From Bodonicaedibacter sp963693005 (GTDB lineage: Bacteria > Pseudomonadota > Alphaproteobacteria > UBA6184), in NCBI GenBank assembly GCA_963693005.1, contig OY843711.1, positions 1 to 6,723 of the forward strand: a stretch of 6,723 nucleotides of DNA, read 5' to 3'. The notes beneath the pieces were generated by a model. It did not search any database, was not told where the DNA came from, and worked only from the letters and a program-made list of their open reading frames with translations. Position numbers and translations under genes: made by a program. Position 1 is the first letter of the stretch. Each line of letters starts with the position of its first letter. Of this stretch, positions 1 to 5,926 are shown in pieces.

Positions 1-160
1 CCACGTCAGCGGCCTTCAGTTGTCTGCTTAACTCTGCGATCTTCTCCTGATCGCGCTTCGCCGCCGCCTCGAGGTCACGGATTCTATCCGCCCGGCGCGA
101 CAGCTCTGCCGTGTGGTTCACAGCTGGCTGGGCGACGAGCCGCTTCGCAAACGGATCCAT
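1..160 (-). CDS. N-terminal part of a coiled-coil protein (cut by window edge)
   Basis: Partial gene of 53 complete codons whose remainder lies beyond the left edge of the window. It begins MDPFAKRLVAQP, followed by a strongly helical, charged stretch from about residue 18 to 52 rich in Arg, Glu, Ala, Leu and Lys. Leu or Ile recurs at heptad-like positions, suggesting a coiled coil. The ATG at 160 is the first in-frame ATG after an in-frame TAG near 205-207, so the start is well supported. It follows the stop of the FG-repeat gene by 63 bases in the same orientation. A pyrimidine-rich stretch ending in AG (206-218) and a second AG closer to the ATG are possible trans-splice acceptors. No family can be named from this much sequence; function unknown. 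Confidence 0.6.
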   Translation of the reverse strand, partial: MDPFAKRLVAQPAVNHTAELSRRADRIRDLEAAAKRDQEKIAELSRQLKAADV

Positions 161-205
161 CCTGCTGAGCACAACACAGTCCCTCCGGACCCGCGACAAA
201 TAGAA

Positions 206-218
206 CTAAGGCAAAAGG
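206..218 (-). promoter_or_regulatory. Candidate trans-splice acceptor for the left-edge gene
   Basis: On the minus strand a short pyrimidine-rich run (CCTTTTGCCTTAG) ends in AG at 206-207, 46 bases before the ATG at 160. No ATG lies between. Another AG at 165-166 (TGCTCAG) is also possible. The tract is short, so this is a tentative inference from the spliced-leader model. Confidence 0.3.
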
Positions 219-223
219 TCGAC

Positions 224-892
224 TCAGTTCGGAGGTTGTCTGGCGGTGACGGGGTCGAGCAGGGCAGTGGCCGTCCGAATGTCCCGGTCCAATTCAGTTC
301 TGCGCTCCGTTTGGCGACGCAAGAGAGCCGCGAACTCTTGGCCGAACCCTTCGGCGTCCCACAGGCGGTCGACGTCGGCCGAGTGCACTTCCCCGCAGGG
401 GTACCGCTCGGAGACGTGGCGGAAGTGGGCTTCCGCTGCGTCCTGTTCGGTCTCCGCTCGCCCAATGAGCTCCTCGAGCATGTCGAGCCCGTCCTCCTCG
501 AGGGCCGCCCGCTGCTCCGTCAGCACAAGCTGTGACGACAAAGCTGTCATTTCATCAGCACACCGCATCTGCTCGCAGAACGCTTCGGCTCTGGTCTGAG
601 GTGGCGACTCCGTGTGGCAAGTTTCAACAGGCGCATCACGGGTGGAAGGAACAGTCTGCTGCGCGGGGACAGGAATGCCAGGTCGCGCTGTTCCAGTGGA
701 AGATGTTCTGTTCGCAGGCTTCGAGGCGAAGGTTCCTGGGCTCTCTGTTTTCGCTGACGGTGTGGCACCGAACGAGGGCTGCGCGCTGGTCGTGGGGTTC
801 CCGAACGGAGCTTTTGCGCCGAATGGCCCGCCAGATGACGCCGGGAAACTGGACTTCGCCGGGAAAGTGGACTGCGGTGCCGGGAAAGCCAT
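224..892 (-). CDS. Small FG-repeat protein with C-terminal coiled coil, nucleoporin-like
   Basis: Encodes 222 residues. Residues 1-100 are low-complexity, rich in Pro, Ser, Thr, Ala and Gly, with FG dipeptides at about 24, 30 and 41 (PFGAK, PFGNP, SFGAT) and FPA units at 3, 10 and 16; acidic residues are scarce there. Residues 100-213 are predicted helical and charged, with heptad-like Leu patterns. An FG-rich, Ser/Thr/Pro N-terminus followed by coiled coil is the plan of central-channel nucleoporins (Nup62/Nup58/Nup54), which bind transport receptors through FG repeats. The family assignment is inferred from composition and architecture, not sequence identity; the protein is far shorter than animal Nup62 and has few FG units. 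The start at 892 is the first ATG after a good pyrimidine tract and AG at 973-1000. An in-frame extension to a TTG at 970 is open but lacks an ATG. Confidence 0.55.
   Translation of the reverse strand: MAFPAPQSTFPAKSSFPASSGGPFGAKAPFGNPTTSAQPSFGATPSAKTESPGTFASKPANRTSSTGTARPGIPVPAQQTVPSTRDAPVETCHTESPPQTRAEAFCEQMRCADEMTALSSQLVLTEQRAALEEDGLDMLEELIGRAETEQDAAEAHFRHVSERYPCGEVHSADVDRLWDAEGFGQEFAALLRRQTERRTELDRDIRTATALLDPVTARQPPN
838..890 (-). repeat. Degenerate 18-21 bp tandem repeat encoding FPA units
   Basis: The plus-strand motif GCCGGGAAA occurs at 840, 858 and 879, that is at steps of 18 and 21 bases, and the sequence after the first two copies also matches (ctggactt versus gtggactg). On the coding minus strand it gives Phe-Pro-Ala with Lys/Ser spacers at residues 3, 10 and 16 of the FG-repeat protein. 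Steps are multiples of three, so the frame is kept. It looks like recent in-frame duplication within the low-complexity N-terminus. Confidence 0.6.
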
Positions 893-972
893 ATGCCTTG
901 GACAAACAATCTCAGTCAGTGGCGGGGTGCAGGAGGACCGAAGCAGTGTCGATGTGGTAGCGTCGTGCAAAA

Positions 973-1000
973 CTAGAAGACGTGCGAAACAAAAACGAAC
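973..1000 (-). promoter_or_regulatory. Pyrimidine tract and AG, candidate trans-splice acceptor before the FG-repeat gene
   Basis: On the minus strand, TTCGTTTTTGTTTCGCACG then TCTTCTAG ends at AG 973-974. The next ATG downstream is the proposed start at 892, about 80 bases away, with no intervening ATG. The 166-base gap between the NDUFB10-like stop and this gene holds no other recognisable feature. Assignment as a spliced-leader acceptor is inference. Confidence 0.5.
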
Positions 1001-1058
1001 TGTGGCGCTGCCTCGAGAGACACTGCTACTACAAATACACGACGCGTTGGGTGGGCCT

Positions 1059-1832
1059 CTAAAACAGGTCCCCTGGCTTCTTCATACGAGTGCGGTACAG
1101 CCAGTCATCGTAGATCTTGCGCTTCTGCTCGATGAAGTCAGGTGGGTACGGCGTCTCGCGGATCACAGCGTTGCCCGTGATGGCCATGTACAGGAGCGAC
1201 TGGTTGAACTCCTCCGCTCGAGACATCGCGAAGTACTTGTTCCACAGGTGGCGACAGTTCTTCGCCGCGTTGAGACCTTCCTTGAGGGAGCACCGGAGCA
1301 TCATCTCCTGGAGGAGGGCCAAGTGCATCACGTACACGTCGCGCTCCATGCGCATCCAGTACTTGAACGCCTGGTAGTGGTAGTAGTCGTTGTACTTGCC
1401 GTCGAGCGGGGGAGGAATCTTCGGGTTCACACGGCGAGTGTTGGGCCAACGCCACGGGTACACCCAATGCTCTTCTGGACAGCGGTTTGGGCGCTCGTAG
1501 GCATCCACGTAGGTTTCCGGTTTGAGTGGGAAGATGGAGGCTGTGAAGTACTCCCACATGTTCTTCGTCTTCCTCGGCGCCATGGCGATCGTCGGCATGT
1601 CCTCGTCCTGATCGTACTGCAGCGACAGCACGGTGCGGTACCGCTGCCAGAAGGTGCGGGGCGGCGGCATCTCGACATCGGGCTCGAAGGCGGTGGGTGT
1701 CTGCTCCTTGTGGTCCTGCGTCCCGAGCTGCGGCACCCGTGGCCGCTCGTACTTCTTCTCCTCCACGTAGTCTGCTCCGTGGTCGACCGGGGAAGGGGCC
1801 GCGCTCATCTTGAGCGAGTCGGTCAGCCCCAT
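1059..1832 (-). CDS. NDUFB10: NDUFB10/PDSW-like subunit of mitochondrial complex I
   Basis: Encodes 257 residues, ending in TAG. The diagnostic region is residues 159-203: an ERD motif, then C181-(11 residues)-C193 enclosing K-E-G-x-N, followed by CRHL and an aromatic-containing helix. From memory, human NDUFB10 (PDSW) has the same C-x11-C spacing with REGxN inside, and the plant homologue has EGVN and CRHL. NDUFB10 is an accessory subunit of the complex I membrane arm on the intermembrane-space side; its cysteines form disulfides. Residues 1-145 are a Pro/Trp/Tyr-rich extension (WVYPWRWP at 123-130), making it longer than the human protein of roughly 170 residues. No obvious presequence is seen, consistent with the family's intermembrane-space import. 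Starts are ATG 1832 or ATG 1808 (MSAAPSP); I chose 1832 as the first ATG after the preceding stop. The upstream gene ends only 57 bases before. Confidence 0.75.
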   Translation of the reverse strand: MGLTDSLKMSAAPSPVDHGADYVEEKKYERPRVPQLGTQDHKEQTPTAFEPDVEMPPPRTFWQRYRTVLSLQYDQDEDMPTIAMAPRKTKNMWEYFTASIFPLKPETYVDAYERPNRCPEEHWVYPWRWPNTRRVNPKIPPPLDGKYNDYYHYQAFKYWMRMERDVYVMHLALLQEMMLRCSLKEGLNAAKNCRHLWNKYFAMSRAEEFNQSLLYMAITGNAVIRETPYPPDFIEQKRKIYDDWLYRTRMKKPGDLF

Positions 1833-1888
1833 GGTGCCTGCCACAAGACGGTCGGGCGCGATTGCGAACACGGCAGCGAGCTCACTGT
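1833..1888 (-). other. Very short intergenic spacer between TPR and NDUFB10-like genes
   Basis: Only about 56 bases separate the TAA of the TPR gene from the ATG at 1832. The spacer has no strong pyrimidine tract; the best acceptor is an AG at 1838-1839 (CGTCTTGTGGCAG), which would leave a leader of five bases. A second AG at 1885-1886 sits right after the stop codon. No poly(A) signal is recognisable. Confidence 0.6.
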
Positions 1889-2926
1889 TTACGCGAACAT
1901 GTTCTTAAACTGATCCTGCTGCTGCTTTCGAAGCTTCGCCGATCCGACGGCGATGTCATGCTGCAGCGCCTGGACATCCTCTGGAGGAACACCAGCCGCA
2001 GCGCATCGGGCCAAGTTCGAAGACGCTGCTTCGTAGTCGTGGAGTTGCACTTGCGCCTGCACGAGCCGGTACCACCCCTTGGGGGATTGACCGTCGACGG
2101 ACAGTGCGCTTTCCGCGTCGCCTTGAACACTGTTCCACTGCCCCAGTCGGCTCGCGCACAGGGCGCGATTCAGGAAGCAGGACAGCTTCAACGCACTCGC
2201 CGACTGGGGGTTTGAGAGGCGATCCGTGCGCCCCCGGAGGGATGCGATCGCTTCGCTGTAGCATAGTTGGGCGGCGGCCGGGTTCCCTTCCCCGAGAGCA
2301 GCGTTCCCTCGTGCCTTGGCCTCCGTGGCGTGAGCAAGTTGTTCGTCAGTCACCAACTTCGTCTCCTCGTCCCTCATCGCACCTGCCGCAAGCATTTGAG
2401 CTTGGTTGCTCGTGTCGAGTGAGCCTTCTGGGTGCGCCAGGAGCTCTTCGTAGCGTGCCATCGAAGTGTCGACGCGGGCCCACTCGTCGAGTGCTGGGTC
2501 GTCGTGGTTCGAGAGAAGGAATGCATCACCCCGGATGTCACGCTGCACGAGGCGGCTCGCACGTGTGTTGACGGGGAGGTCTTTGAAGCGACCACGGTCG
2601 TCGATGTACAGCGAAGTGGCCACGAACCCGTTCGATTGGCGGGGCAGAGCGACAGGGACGATTTCAAATGCCCCGCTGTCGTCGTCCACCATTTGGGCAA
2701 GAACGCTGGCGTCAACTTCCCCGTGCTTCTTCGTCCGCTGCTGTAGCGACTCACGGAAAGCTGCCTTCTGGCCGTCGGTGGCGGACTCCTGGCAGAAGTA
2801 CTGTTGGAGAGAGCCGCGGAACTCGTCGTCATCAGCGCCGTCGAAGCGTCGCGTTTCGATGTCCCTCCCCTCCGACGCTGGGATGAGGAGGTAAGAGAAG
2901 GGCGCCACGGCCGGTCCTTCAGCCAT
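1889..2926 (-). CDS. TPR co-chaperone with complete carboxylate clamp and CyP40-like C-terminal end
   Basis: Encodes 345 residues. The C-terminal half holds three tetratricopeptide repeats at about 201-234, 245-278 and 280-312. All five carboxylate-clamp positions known from Hop TPR1 can be placed: K204 and N208 (KARGN), N253 (FLNRA), K283 and R287 (KGWYR). This clamp binds the C-terminal EEVD of cytosolic Hsp90 or Hsp70. After the TPRs a charged helix ends in KNMFA at the C-terminus, like the KMFA end of cyclophilin 40 and the NMF segment of FKBP-type TPR immunophilins, but no cyclophilin or FKBP domain is present. Residues 10-165 form another, probably folded domain (GFVATSLYIDDRG, LPVNTRAS, GDAFLL, WARVDTS) that I do not recognise. 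The start ATG 2926 is the first in-frame; two short upstream ATGs exist (2963 and 2956). A cytosolic chaperone-adaptor role is inferred; the client or activity of the N-terminal domain is unknown. Confidence 0.8.
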   Translation of the reverse strand: MAEGPAVAPFSYLLIPASEGRDIETRRFDGADDDEFRGSLQQYFCQESATDGQKAAFRESLQQRTKKHGEVDASVLAQMVDDDSGAFEIVPVALPRQSNGFVATSLYIDDRGRFKDLPVNTRASRLVQRDIRGDAFLLSNHDDPALDEWARVDTSMARYEELLAHPEGSLDTSNQAQMLAAGAMRDEETKLVTDEQLAHATEAKARGNAALGEGNPAAAQLCYSEAIASLRGRTDRLSNPQSASALKLSCFLNRALCASRLGQWNSVQGDAESALSVDGQSPKGWYRLVQAQVQLHDYEAASSNLARCAAAGVPPEDVQALQHDIAVGSAKLRKQQQDQFKNMFA

Positions 2927-2963
2927 CTGGGCTACAATTCAAGGTCTGGAGTTCATGATACAT
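2919..2963 (-). other. Short upstream reading frame overlapping the TPR gene start
   Basis: ATG at 2963 opens a 14-codon frame (MYHELQTLNCSPDG) whose TGA lies inside the first codons of the TPR gene, in a different frame. A second ATG at 2956 opens a five-codon frame (MNSRP). They matter only if the mature mRNA starts upstream, for example at the AG of 2993-2994; an acceptor at 2946-2947 or closer would exclude both. Confidence 0.3.
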
Positions 2964-2992
2964 CGACGAATTCAGAAGGACAATGTGTCTCA

Positions 2993-3047
2993 CTGTGGTG
3001 TTTTGATGTACCCGCCGATGGCAGTGGGACAGGAAAACAAACGAAAT
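2993..3047 (-). promoter_or_regulatory. Pyrimidine-rich tract and AG, candidate trans-splice acceptor before the TPR gene
   Basis: The minus strand carries a T/C-rich stretch (GATTTCGTTTGTTTTCCTGTCCCACTGCC) from about 3050 to 3021, followed about 28 bases later by CACCACAG at 2993-2994. It sits in the 225-base gap after the STRAP-like stop. The rest of the gap is A/T-richer than coding DNA, including a run of seven A on the minus strand near 3068-3074 that may belong to the 3' UTR of the STRAP-like gene. Confidence 0.4.
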
Positions 3048-3151
3048 CACAGAATGGAAAACAGTTCTTTTTTTCTTCGGGATGTGTTGCGCAGAAAACG
3101 AGAGTGTGTTACAATGAACAGAAACACACAAGTGGGAATGTTACACGGGCG

Positions 3152-4057
3152 TTACGGCTCCTGGCAGCTCTGCATGGTCTCATGCGAAGGCCAAATGCGC
3201 ACCATCCCGTCCTCCGACCCGGTCGCGAGGGTCTTGCCGTCTGGCGCGTACCGCGCGTGGAACACTGGCCCGTGGTGGCCCCGGTGGGTCTCCAGCTCGG
3301 TCCCATCCGCGGTGAACTCCTTCGCCTTGATCTTCGACCCGACGGCGATGAAACGCCCGTCCGGCGACATGGAACCACACTCGACGTCCTCGCTCGTTTC
3401 AATCAGGGACTTGACGGCCAAAGTTTTGGGATCGATGAGCGACAAGTTCTTGCCGTGCGCCCCCACAAGGTAGTGTTGATGAGTGTAGTCCAGCATGTTC
3501 AAGCCAGTGAGTTCGAGCTCCTTGACGGCGCTGTTTTGGCGCATGTCCCACAGCTTGATCAACGAGTCAGCGGCAGTGACAACCATGTTGGTGTCTTCGA
3601 TGAAGTAGACCGCCTTGATCGTGTTCTTCTTGTCGGCTTGGAAAACGACAGGCTCGGTGGCATAGTTCTCCGCGTCGAAAACACGCACGTTGCTGTCGTA
3701 GCAGCCAGTGACCACTTTGGACCCCCACCAATCGCATCCCTTGACGTAATGCGGAGTCTGCCAAGTGTGGAGGTTCGCTCCGGCGACGGCATCCCAGAGC
3801 TTCACGCTGAAGTCGCCACTGCCGGTAACCAGCCGAGTTGCCTCGGTGTTGAATGACGAACAGTACACAGCGCCACGGTGGCCCTCGAACGTCCCCACCC
3901 AGTCGCCGGTCTCGCCGTTGCGAAGCATGGGCTTCGAGTCGTGGCAGGACGTGGCGAACCAGTACGTACCGTCGATGATGTTGCTGTACGAAATGTGACA
4001 CACCGGGCGGGTGTGGCCCGTGCACACCTTGACTTTGAGGCGGTCTTCCTTGGACAT
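3152..4057 (-). CDS. STRAP: STRAP/unrip-type WD40-repeat protein
   Basis: Encodes 301 residues that form a seven-bladed WD40 propeller over nearly the whole length. Family signatures are clear: GHTRPV at 14-19, KPMLRNGETGDWVGTFEGH at 42-60 followed by RGAV, GDFSVKLWDA at 81-90, SLIKLWD at 165-171, SPDG at 231-234, and GHHGP then SPDG-like APDG, GSEDG and VRIW at 260-289. These match human STRAP block by block (GHTRPV, KPMLR-G-TGDW-GTF-GH-GAV). STRAP is a scaffold bound to the SMN complex in snRNP assembly and to signalling and translation factors; eIF3i is the nearest paralogue, but the TGDW segment favours STRAP. The acidic C-terminal tail of the animal protein is missing. ATG 4057 gives the conserved N-terminus; an in-frame extension to TTG 4111 is unlikely. 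A role in the protist is inferred from family only. Confidence 0.85.
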   Translation of the reverse strand: MSKEDRLKVKVCTGHTRPVCHISYSNIIDGTYWFATSCHDSKPMLRNGETGDWVGTFEGHRGAVYCSSFNTEATRLVTGSGDFSVKLWDAVAGANLHTWQTPHYVKGCDWWGSKVVTGCYDSNVRVFDAENYATEPVVFQADKKNTIKAVYFIEDTNMVVTAADSLIKLWDMRQNSAVKELELTGLNMLDYTHQHYLVGAHGKNLSLIDPKTLAVKSLIETSEDVECGSMSPDGRFIAVGSKIKAKEFTADGTELETHRGHHGPVFHARYAPDGKTLATGSEDGMVRIWPSHETMQSCQEP

Positions 4058-4379
4058 TGCAACTATCGGTGTTGGATGATTTTGAAGAGACCTGTGCGCT
4101 GCTGGCGGCAACGACGAACAATAGTGGTGTGGAGCTACGACGTGGTCGTGTCTTACCTATTTTGGCCTTCGGCGACTCACTGGAGGTTCAGCGGGGAAAC
4201 GTTGAAAGGAAAAGAGAGCTTTCAAAGTGCGTTCCGTCCAATGTTCTCAGAAATCGGAGAAGTCCAGGAGATGAAGGTCGAGAGCGGTGAGCGTCTTTCT
4301 GTGGCCACAAACTGCAACAACAGGCATGCAAGGCGATGTCGACAGAGCAGTTGGCCAACGGAATTCTACAACGATTTCT
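4058..4379 (-). other. Intergenic region between NDUFAF6-like and STRAP-like genes
   Basis: The largest gap (322 bases). I see no conserved reading frame or RNA gene in it; plus-strand frames crossing it are antisense shadows of the flanking genes. In the direction of transcription it should hold the 3' UTR of the NDUFAF6-like gene, a pyrimidine tract with AG at 4180-4181, and a leader of about 122 bases lacking any ATG before the STRAP-like start. A GGTAAG at 4152-4157 (minus strand) resembles a splice donor but need not be used. Confidence 0.6.
4180..4220 (-). promoter_or_regulatory. Strong pyrimidine tract and AG, candidate trans-splice acceptor before the STRAP-like gene
   Basis: The minus strand reads AGCTCTCTTTTCCTTTCAAC then GTTTCCCCGCTGAACCTCCAG, ending at AG 4180-4181. 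This is the clearest pyrimidine-tract/AG arrangement in the window, and the first ATG after it is the start of the STRAP-like gene at 4057. Confidence 0.55.
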
Positions 4380-5888
4380 TCAGCGGAAAACCCCGTACTC
4401 TGGCATCTTGGGAAGCTGCGGGAGGTACGGAATCGGGGCCTCCTCCCGGACGAGAGTTTCGAGTTCCTTTGTGTGCATCCAGTGGAACATCTGCTTGTAG
4501 AAGAACCACTGAAAGCCCGGCGACTGATACTGCTGATCGCTGAACCAACGGCCCACATCGCAGTCATTGCGCTCGAGGAATCGGATGTAGTAGTTCGGCA
4601 TTAAACACTCCATCAGTAACGGCCACATGGCGGAGGGAGCATGCGGGGCCAAGTTTCGAACGTGATCCATTTCTAGTTTTGCCTTGTACAGCACTTCAAG
4701 AAGGGCTCGTCGGACGCAACGATCAATCTTCGCCATCCGTACGTTCTTCAGCAACGCTAGGTTGATGTGGTTGTCGGCACAGACGTCCGCGGGAAGCATA
4801 GTGGCGCCTTTTAAGGCGTACTCCCGCCAGAGCAATACGCAGTGCTGCGTCAGCCCAAGTGCACGACCCACGTGCGTCATCAGGTGCTCGGCAACGTCGT
4901 TCCGGATTCCCAGAAGCTCGAGCTGTGTGTTGAAGAAGTAGCCGTACGCTTTGTCATAGTGCTCCACGGCTTGCTTCACACTGGCTGGCTGGGGCATGAC
5001 ACGGAGACGAGCATCCACGAAACCGCGCAAAAAGGCCTTTGTCAGGGTGTGGCGCTTTACGACAGAGGCGAAGGGCCTTAACACGGGATGGCCGTCGACG
5101 AACTGACCACGGGGCATGCTCCCTTTGTCGATGATACCATGACACGATTCTTTCCAGAACACGGCCCGCATGTTCACACCGGTGGCACTCTTCCCTTTCT
5201 CTTGCTGCACGTCAAGCACCTTCCAGCGGGCCCTGTTGAGATTCAGTGCAAGGAGGTGCAACGCGTAGTAGTCCATCCGGGTCTGCTCGTCATCGATTGC
5301 GACCTGACCGACGCGCCAGTGGAATCGATCTTCATCTTTGATTTGCTTCTCCAGTTTGACGTACTCAAGCTCTGAAACGTCATCCGGCGGCAGTTCATCG
5401 GATGCGGCTCGCGTTCGGTTTGCACGCATCTTGGACCAAATCTTTTTCTTTTCGCCCAACGTGTTGGGAATCTTCTTCGCATACTCGTCGTCGGTTTCAG
5501 ACCGAAGTTCTTCCACAGTCTGTGGGCGGGGTGCTGTCGTGATTGGCCGTGGCTTCTCTTGATCGGGTTTTTCAACAGGATTGCGGCCTCCGAGTTTGGT
5601 GTTGACTCGTTGTGCGAGATCGAACCCCTCTTGACTCTCCTGCTCGTCGTCCCCAGCTTGCTCGCACGGTAGATTTTTTTTCTCCTTCTCATCCGGCTCT
5701 TTCATGAAACCAACGAACTCGTTCATGTCCGGTCCGTAGTCCACGAAGAAGCGGTTCATCGGATCGTGCTTGGAACCGGAGCCTCGGGGCGCAGGACGCG
5801 CGGGGGATGTTGTCATGGGTGGCTCCGTTGAAATGCACCTCCGCTGGAGGATGCATGCCGCAAGGGCCCCGCAGGCTTGACGGCGCAT
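4380..5888 (-). CDS. NDUFAF6: NDUFAF6-like complex I assembly factor (squalene/phytoene synthase superfamily)
   Basis: Encodes 502 residues. The N-terminus (MRRQACGALAACILQRRCIS) is an Arg-rich, acid-free presequence fitting mitochondrial import. Residues 25-185 are a hydrophilic, probably disordered insert rich in Pro, Glu, Lys and Asp. The conserved domain spans about 200-475 and matches human NDUFAF6 from memory: M-x-x-FWK at 240-246, VKRHTLTKAFL at 277-287 (human VKRHNLTKRWL), NTQLELLGI at 320-328 (human LTLEILGI), THVGRALGL at 338-346, LPADVC at 365-370 (human LPMDIC), and a helical ending with HVRNLAP. NDUFAF6 helps early complex I assembly, around ND1, in the matrix. The aspartate-rich DxxxD motifs of true squalene and phytoene synthases are not seen, so a prenyl-transfer role is unlikely. 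Start 5888 supplies the presequence; ATG 5816 would remove it. The next gene upstream ends 84 bases away. Confidence 0.78.
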   Translation of the reverse strand: MRRQACGALAACILQRRCISTEPPMTTSPARPAPRGSGSKHDPMNRFFVDYGPDMNEFVGFMKEPDEKEKKNLPCEQAGDDEQESQEGFDLAQRVNTKLGGRNPVEKPDQEKPRPITTAPRPQTVEELRSETDDEYAKKIPNTLGEKKKIWSKMRANRTRAASDELPPDDVSELEYVKLEKQIKDEDRFHWRVGQVAIDDEQTRMDYYALHLLALNLNRARWKVLDVQQEKGKSATGVNMRAVFWKESCHGIIDKGSMPRGQFVDGHPVLRPFASVVKRHTLTKAFLRGFVDARLRVMPQPASVKQAVEHYDKAYGYFFNTQLELLGIRNDVAEHLMTHVGRALGLTQHCVLLWREYALKGATMLPADVCADNHINLALLKNVRMAKIDRCVRRALLEVLYKAKLEMDHVRNLAPHAPSAMWPLLMECLMPNYYIRFLERNDCDVGRWFSDQQYQSPGFQWFFYKQMFHWMHTKELETLVREEAPIPYLPQLPKMPEYGVFR

Positions 5889-5926
5889 GCGCTGCCAGAA
5901 CACTGTCACGGCCGCAGCGGTCGCCT

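Noticed and set aside
612..1913. Plus-strand reading frame of 433 codons
   Set aside because: It opens with GTG, runs antisense across the FG-repeat and NDUFB10-like genes, and its protein is Val/Leu/His/Arg-rich without any motif. This is typical of an open antisense frame in GC-rich DNA.
3061..3080. Run of T (plus strand) as an intrinsic terminator
   Set aside because: No GC-rich hairpin precedes it, it is in a eukaryote-like context, and no plus-strand gene ends there.
2804..3856. Plus-strand reading frame of 350 codons
   Set aside because: It is antisense to the conserved TPR and STRAP-like genes and crosses the gap between them; composition is biased and no domain is visible.
4092..4157. 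Possible cis-intron in the STRAP-like leader (GGTAAG at 4152-4157 to CACAG at 4092-4093, minus strand)
   Set aside because: Lies entirely in untranslated sequence, is not needed to restore a frame, and every gene in the window is intronless. RNA data would be needed to support it.
3878..4543. Plus-strand frame of 221 codons covering the largest intergenic gap
   Set aside because: Its flanks are antisense to the STRAP-like and NDUFAF6-like genes, and the gap itself shows a leader/acceptor pattern for the minus strand instead.
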